Below are positions 58,311-64,000 of a stretch of 64,000 nt of DNA, one piece after another. The notes under the pieces were generated by a model. It did not search any database. It saw only the letters and a list, made by a program, of their open reading frames with translations, and was not told the origin of the DNA. The DNA comes from Thysanoteuthis rhombus. Taxonomy: Eukaryota; Mollusca; Cephalopoda; Oegopsida; Thysanoteuthidae. The stretch is taken from contig OY735231.1 of NCBI GenBank assembly GCA_963457665.1, positions 33,142,183-33,206,182 of the forward strand. Direction: 5' to 3'. Position 1 is the stretch's first letter. Each line of letters opens with the position of its first letter. A program made the position numbers and the translations under genes.

Positions 58311-58702
58311 AATGATTATAAATTGCTTTATATTCTATAGAAACTCATTTGATATGATCTCCCGTCGTTACACAATTTGCCCCACATTACTTAAATGGAA
58401 TGAAATATTTCTTTTAAATGGGCCTGCTGAAATTATTTATTCTATTTACGTAGTTGACGTCTGATGATACATTAACCGTGTTATGACGGGGTAATCTGAA
58501 ATAAGTTTCTTTATAGTACAACACAATTTATAATCATTCTGTTGGATCATATATATCCATTTCTCAATACATACTTTTCGCGTTGAAGGAAGTCTATGTA
58601 CGAGATGAAAATTTTGTGTGAAAGCGGTTATTTGGACCTTTGCATTACCAGCGACTGTTTAGCTCAAAGGCAAGAGCATTGCTACGTTGGAGCCGCTACC
58701 AT
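58311..58702 (+). mobile_element. tRNA-derived SINE with foldback modules
   Basis: The opening part, 58311-58378, is the reverse complement of the module at about 58466-58542 (GATTATAAATTG and GATCTCCCGTCGTTACACA against TTATGACGGGGTAATC). After it comes the normal + order: ATCATTCTGTTGGATCATAT, GCGGTTATTTGGACCTTTGC, then the tRNA-like part GTTTAGCTCAAAGGCAAGAG and GTTGGAGCCGCTACC. The copy stops before box B, where (TA)n and (GATA)n begin. Confidence 0.75.
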
Positions 58703-58851
58703 ATATATATAAATATATATAGATAGATAGATAGGTAGATAGATAAAGAGAGAGAGATACATAGATAGATACTCTTTCTCTTTTTCTCTCTCTACATATA
58801 TATACATATATAGAGAGATAGATAGATAGATACTCTTTCTCTTTTTCTCTC

Positions 58852-58906
<55 letters not shown>

Positions 58907-58912
58907 ATATAT
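58700..58912. repeat. (GATA)n, (CT)n and TA mixed microsatellites
   Basis: Two blocks of GATA followed by CTCTTTCTCTTTTTCTCTCT. This 25-30 base sequence occurs twice (about 58768-58793 and 58829-58850). The second block runs into a long (CT)n ending at about 58905. Confidence 0.9.
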
Positions 58913-59977
58913 ATCGAAAGAGAAAGAAGGGGAAAAGAGAGTGTGTAGAAAAGGAGTTTTCTGTCTACAGAGGTAGATAAATAGCAATAGTTTCAGATTG
59001 ATACCGTCGTCCACCCTCTTCCAGTTTTCAATATTCCTGAGAATTTCGACGGAGAGCATTATTGATTTTTCGTTTGCCGCAGAACAAGAGAAGCAAATAC
59101 AAATTGTAAAGCAATTTTTTCGCATTGCCGAAAACAGAGCATGGGTCAATGTTTGTCTTTATTATTCTTCATTATGTCATTTTATTTTCACTTATTTATT
59201 GACAACGTTAATAACGAGTTACGAAGAATTGAGTTTGTGGAAGGAAGAGGGGAGGGCAAGAGTTGTCTCCTCATGTCCCGTGAGCAGTGCCATCTTCTAG
59301 TCAAAATCGATAAAACTACTCTGTCTAAATGGCTTGGCCTAACAGTTAGCAATTACGATTCTCTGTTCAAGTGTGGTGAAGAAAATCAAAGAAGCTAACG
59401 ATGGGGAAAAAACAAGTGGCCATCTATTTATTTTTTACGCACTCATCTATACTGTGTTTGTCTGTGTGTGTTTGTCTATGTGTGTGTAAGCTTCAAGAAT
59501 TGGGAGCTAACGTTAAATCATTGGGGTATTTACAAAAAAGTGATTTCAAGATAAACATTTGTAATGTAATTCTTTAAAATAAAAATCTCTTTTCGATTGT
59601 TTTTATACGTTCGTATATCAATAACTCCATCGCCTAATGATGAAGGAAGCATCCATCTTAGACAACAAATATTCATTTTTTTTTCAACGTAACCTCCCTC
59701 CTTGTCAATACACTCAATTCTGTGGTGAATATCAAGCATGTAGATGAAAGATTATACTGTTAAAATTCAGAATAAAAATTTAGCTAGCAAAAATTTCAGA
59801 TAAAAATTCAGCTAATAACTACATATCAAGCTACGGACATAGATCCACTCTCGTATACGTGTATTTGTATGCATGTACATGCATGTGTGCGTGTGTGTAT
59901 GATTGAGGAGGGAGTGAGTGAGAGACAGACAGACAGACAGACAGACAGGAAGAGAGAGAGAGAGAGTGTGTGTGCTT

Positions 59978-60022
<45 letters not shown>

Positions 60023-60606
60023 TGCATGCTCGCTTGTGCAATTATGTACACGTGCGAAAGAGAGGAGAGAAAGACTTGGAGAAATATGGTCACGCCGAAT
60101 TCTGTTTTATCAGTAGCCTAGCCTCTCTTGTATTCTTCCCATCATCCTTTGCGTGTTATCTAAGATGTCTGTAACCCTATTAAATCTTCTGCATTATACA
60201 ATTTGAAATGAGCTTATAAACCGACTCCATCCAATACCTTCTTAGAATACTCTCGTTATTTTCGACGCATATTAACACTTAAAAACTCTATTATACATAA
60301 GGCAATATTTGCTTGGAACAACTTCATGAAGTTTCTCCAAAAACGGGTCTAATGAATATAAGTAAAAAATATTTAATGGAATCTTAGAGATGAATTACTG
60401 TCCATTCAATTTGATCTTATTGTCTACTCTAGCTGACTAATCTATGAGGATTAAAATGTTGATTCCACTTGTCCAAAATTATATATACAACACAAGATAC
60501 TGTTTTATGAGAAACTACAAAGGTGGGTACTACTTGTGAGGTAATATCAGTACCTGCCCCTCTCCATGATGTACGAAAATGAGGAAAAATTGTTTATATG
60601 TTATGT

Positions 60607-60607
<1 letters not shown>
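58913..60607. other. No gene; TG/GACA low complexity near 59.9-60.0 kb
   Basis: (ACAG)n at about 59925-59947, GA, then TG-rich sequence to 60020. Frames at 58998-59398 have no recognised domain. The 155-residue minus frame is mostly microsatellite. Confidence 0.5.
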
Positions 60608-60638
<31 letters not shown>

Positions 60639-60640
60639 TG
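60608..60640. repeat. (ATC)n microsatellite
   Basis: About ten ATC units. This is the complement of the RTE tail motif, but no RTE sequence follows on the expected side. Confidence 0.9.
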
Positions 60641-60711
60641 CTACTCCTACTACTCTCCACCGTTCCCAATGTGAACAAGCATCAACCTTTGGAGGACTTG
60701 CCCCGTTTCTT

Positions 60712-60826
60712 CTGACACGGCCAAATCATGTTGGATACACCGCTTCTCGTATGATCACCAAAGTTAACCATCGTCCAGGCTGGTCAATTCCCAGATGGTG
60801 ACCATTGGGAAATACCATGTACCTTA
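60712..60826 (+). pseudogene. 5S-rRNA-like sequence
   Basis: The order follows 5S rRNA: ATCATGTTGGATACACCGCT, TCGTATGATCACCAAAGTTA, TCCCAGATGGTGACCATTGG and AATACCATGTACC. It spans most of a 5S length (about 110 bases) with many substitutions and no visible terminator T-run. It is more complete than either segment at 31.6 kb. It is a diverged pseudogene or the head of a 5S-derived SINE. Confidence 0.75.
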
Positions 60827-61080
60827 ATTTGCAACAAGATTTTTCTGCGGCCGTCTCAGACTTGCTGTGCCGTCGAATCATAGAATGTATTGCCAAGGGG
60901 CGTTGCTTTGCACTATATGGTGCAGCCAAACATTTAAATGAGATGCTGTCTTTATATAAAAATGTCATACTCGTTTCAGGTTTAGACGAATATTTCTTCT
61001 GTTCTTTCTTTACCTCTAATCTGGAAAATTCAATCAAAGTCTTCACACCAGGGAAATCCTCGATCATTACGAATCTCTAT

Positions 61081-61390
61081 ACTAGTGGTTCTCTAATTCC
61101 ATTGTATTACGGCACACTTAGAAACATGTGTGACTTACGCGGCACACCAACTGTAAAAATCAAATAAACTAGTTTTCCGAACTGTGTGTCACTACAATTT
61201 GGTGTCCCGTCGGTAATCTGTTAGTGTGTCGTGAAATTAGGTTTTAAAAGATTCTTGAATCAGTTGAAATCGTGGAATGACATTATTTATTTGGCTTGGC
61301 TATAAAAACAAACATGAGAAATGTGTTGCAAAAATCTTTATTTTCAAAAGATGTGTTGTCAATGCAAAAGGTTTAAAAACTCTGATTTAG
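61081..61390. mobile_element. Possible hAT-type MITE
   Basis: Left end TAGTGGTTCTCTAATTCCAT. The right end, reversed, is about CAGAGTTTTTAAACC. These match, imperfectly, the CAGNGGTTCTCAAMC-type ends of hAT elements. Between them are GCGGCACACCA and GTGTGTCGTGAAATT, as is common in such elements by my recollection. No clear 8-base target duplication is visible. Confidence 0.4.
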
Positions 61391-62507
61391 TCAGAAAAAC
61401 ATTTCAGTGTCAATAAACCAAACTTTTATATCAGCGTACTACTATACATACTCACCACTCTCATTCTTTCACTTGATACTGAAAAAGGTGAGACCTCACA
61501 AAATTTAGTGCTAAAACCGCGATATTGGCAACTCTGTGACAGAAGCAGGATTGACATAATCTTACTGAATACGTTGAAGACTCATAATAGTTGGGAGATC
61601 GTCGGGGCACAATAATGTGCTACATCGACGAGAGTGAACTACTGCTCTATACAATATCATTACAATTCACCGTAAAATCCACACATATAACGATTATCAG
61701 TGCATTTGTCGTCTGTCACGCTTACGTTATCAATGACGTCTGGTGTCGTAAATTAGTGGAAATAAAATTTTGCGTTATGTTAAACTTGATAAATAGTATC
61801 TTTACCTAATTCTACCTTCGGGTTGATATTCAGGAAATATTGGAGACAAACAAGAAAATTCTGCACAAGATACGTTTTTGATGTTTTTAAGTACAATGCA
61901 ATAGCAAAATTACTGAATTATCTCCGTCATTTTTGACGACAGGTGTAGACTATAGTTTTCGTGCGATTTAACTTGAGTCTTATAACCGCAAAGCAACGCT
62001 TCAACCGTGGTACTTTTACCACAAACTACTCATCTCTTTTCGTTGTCCAGTATTTGTTACTTAGTCACTAAGAATGTACTCAATACTAATATATATTGGC
62101 ATCCAATCCATCATTCGGTAAGAGTGATCGCTTCTCAAGAGGAAACGTCCAGAGCAAAAGAAATGTTTTATTTGAACTTTGATGGATTTGGTTTTGTGTG
62201 TTTATTTGATGTGTTTCTCATAAAACAAAGCGGTCTATATAGAGTGTGGTACTTTGCTTCCAGCGTATGATATGCAGGATATGACTATATTAGTCTATCT
62301 CTGAGAAACTCTTTGAGTAAGTCTTATTCATCGCATCATATAAAGGAGAAAAACAACGTTCTTTAAACATAAACGTGTACTGATAAAATATTTTTTGGAA
62401 AGTAGGTAAACAGACAAGTTCAATAAGATTACGTTTTTATCATACTTTTATACCTATGTATTTATTCAGCATCTTTTTCATGATAATATTAGTATTACGT
62501 AGGTATT

Positions 62508-62542
<35 letters not shown>

Positions 62543-62778
62543 TTAGGTGAAAATGCTTGCTCTCGAGTGCATGTAGACAAAAAAGATGTGAATATTTACT
62601 TAGCAACTTACCCAAACGTGAAATAGCTGTGGGTTTGGTTTCCTGGTAAAGCAGGGAGCTTAAAGCTCCTAAGCTCTATATTCCATCCCGAATACTACGT
62701 TGGTGCAGCACATTGCAGACCAAGAAAATAAAGGCTTCTCATTTCAAATCTCTCTCTCTCTCCCTCTCTCCCAGACAC

Positions 62779-62827
<49 letters not shown>

Positions 62828-62885
62828 TCGCCTAGTACTTCTAAAATCTTTGATACAAAAAAAAATCAGATTATACAGTCATAAA

Positions 62886-62917
<32 letters not shown>

Positions 62918-62972
62918 TTCAAAGCATCACTGGGAATTTATTTGATCCTTTCCAAGCCAAATTGCAAACTGA
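61391..62972. other. No gene; (GATA)n, (TC)n, (TG)n, (CA)n tracts
   Basis: (GATA)n at 62507-62541, CT-rich at 62748-62770, TA/TG at 62779-62824 and CA at 62887-62917. Frames of 72-87 residues are not recognised. Confidence 0.5.
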
Positions 62973-63384
62973 TATCGAAACTGCTAACATAGATTTCTTC
63001 AGTTTTTAAGTGGGTATGTCTGTCTTTCTAGCTGACCACCTATGTATGTGTTGTGTGTACACGCTGCACCAATGGAGCTGGAGGGCTGAAAATTTGAACA
63101 TCAATTGTTCGATTGTTCTTTTAATCCTCCACCCCTGGGTTGGTTTTTAATGGGGAAGGGTCAATTTGTTATGTAAGTTTATGCTGAATTTGCCCTTATG
63201 TGTATGGCAACTCTTGTTTTAGGAAATTCGGCTTTCTTCAGTGATCACTTCCCAGCAAAAGGCAAGAAGTTACTTATTTATTCATCACCACTTTTTCCAA
63301 TTTTTTAATTGATCACCCCAAACCTGGCATGCTACCAAAAGACGTTGATAACGTGATGATTTCTATTGAGTGACTAACCAGACC
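62973..63384 (-). mobile_element. MITE-like family M, copy 12
   Basis: Minus-strand copy from GATATCGAAACTGCTAACAT to TTCTATTGAGTGACTAACCA. Both ends are present, and the AATTTTTTAATTGATCACCC block is well kept. Confidence 0.85.
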
Positions 63385-63760
63385 CCTCTCTTTTTATTGC
63401 TTACGACTGATCAGCTACTGAACTAAAGATCCGTGGATAGAGCATCGTAATGGATCAAAATAAAATTCATAATTGAATTTTGTAAGACATTTTATCGAGA
63501 ATGGACATTTATTTTTCTGAATAATTTAACGTTTTAAAATAAGGCTTTAAATCCCATACTTTTATATTGGAGGAATATACAACACTTATTTTATTTATTA
63601 ATCCATCAAATGAAAATGCTTCTATGTGCATCTCCATATGCAATTTACATTAAAAATACCCATTCAACATTGAAATACATACTTATTCAAACGATAAAAT
63701 TGTGTATAAATCTTGATGAATGAAAATTAATCCCAAGGGTTCCCGACTGAAATCGACAAA
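63385..63760. other. No gene seen
   Basis: AT-rich sequence up to the final microsatellite. The last 130 bases of the window (63870-64000) are also unannotated. Confidence 0.45.
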
Positions 63761-63761
63761 T

Positions 63762-63783
63762 ACATACACACACACACACACAC

Positions 63784-63868
<85 letters not shown>
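63762..63868. repeat. Compound microsatellite (CA)n(TA)n(GA)n
   Basis: CA at 63766-63784, TA to about 63838, then GA to 63864. The 82- and 96-residue minus frames across it are repeat products. Confidence 0.95.
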
Positions 63869-64000
63869 GATTAAAACCTGTACACAATACTCCAAATGTG
63901 GTCGTATTATTACTATATAAATTCTTAGCATAATACACGGATCTCTTCCAATTTGGGTGAAGAGATAAATTTTTCAAAATTAAATTGTTTATTAAATTCA

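Noticed and set aside
60805-61167. 120-residue ORF downstream of the 5S-like sequence
   Set aside because: No domain recognised, and its 3' part lies in the probable hAT-type repeat.
62620-62700. Another tRNA-like or small RNA gene near GGGAGCTTAAAGCTCC
   Set aside because: Only a small palindrome is present; no box A/box B pair with correct spacing.

Overview
This is an AT-rich, non-coding stretch of an animal nuclear genome. No host protein-coding gene can be called with confidence. The evidence for a metazoan is the set of mobile elements: RTE-clade LINE fragments with (TGA)n tails, a mariner-type transposase pseudogene, a Penelope-like retroelement with a GIY-YIG-like region, tRNA-derived and 5S-rRNA-derived sequences, and many long (TA)n, (GA)n, (CA)n and (GATA)n microsatellites. 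The mixture resembles what I know of cephalopod molluscs such as octopus. That assignment is inference, because no conserved host gene or organelle sequence is present to prove it.

Layout. Positions 1-6.4 kb hold an old dispersed repeat, an RTE 3' end on the + strand, a nearly full-length but broken RTE copy on the - strand (about 4665 to 2205), and a tiny RTE 3' tip beside its 5' end. Positions 6.4-8.6 kb hold (TA)n tracts, a rearranged tRNA-derived SINE and a near-perfect 82-bp inverted repeat. Around 12.4 kb there is a reverse-transcriptase relic, and at 15.67-16.51 kb an internally deleted mariner with recognisable terminal inverted repeats. A 5'-truncated RTE with an inverted 5' end lies at 19.1-20.0 kb. 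A Penelope-like element lies at 34.4-36.05 kb, with a hammerhead-ribozyme-like core in its 3' part. A possible Helitron-like 3' end lies at 38.0 kb, another RTE 3' end at 53.3 kb, and 5S-derived sequences at 31.6 kb and 60.7 kb.

The commonest element is a roughly 460-bp unclassified, MITE-like family with 12 copies in both orientations, covering about 5 kb of the window. A second family is a tRNA-derived SINE joined to a recurring module that contains GACGGGAGATCATCTC, with five copies bounded by (TA)n. A third is a roughly 120-bp module whose edges abut (TA)n tracts in nearly every copy. Several two-copy repeats were found by matching the window to itself. One pair, 20.7-21.3 kb and 31.25-32.17 kb in inverted orientation, gives an unfilled and a filled site for the 5S-derived insertion.

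Nothing here works as an operon or pathway. The window is best read as a record of layered transposon insertion, decay and microsatellite growth. All matches were made by eye, so repeat boundaries are approximate, usually to within 5-20 bases.
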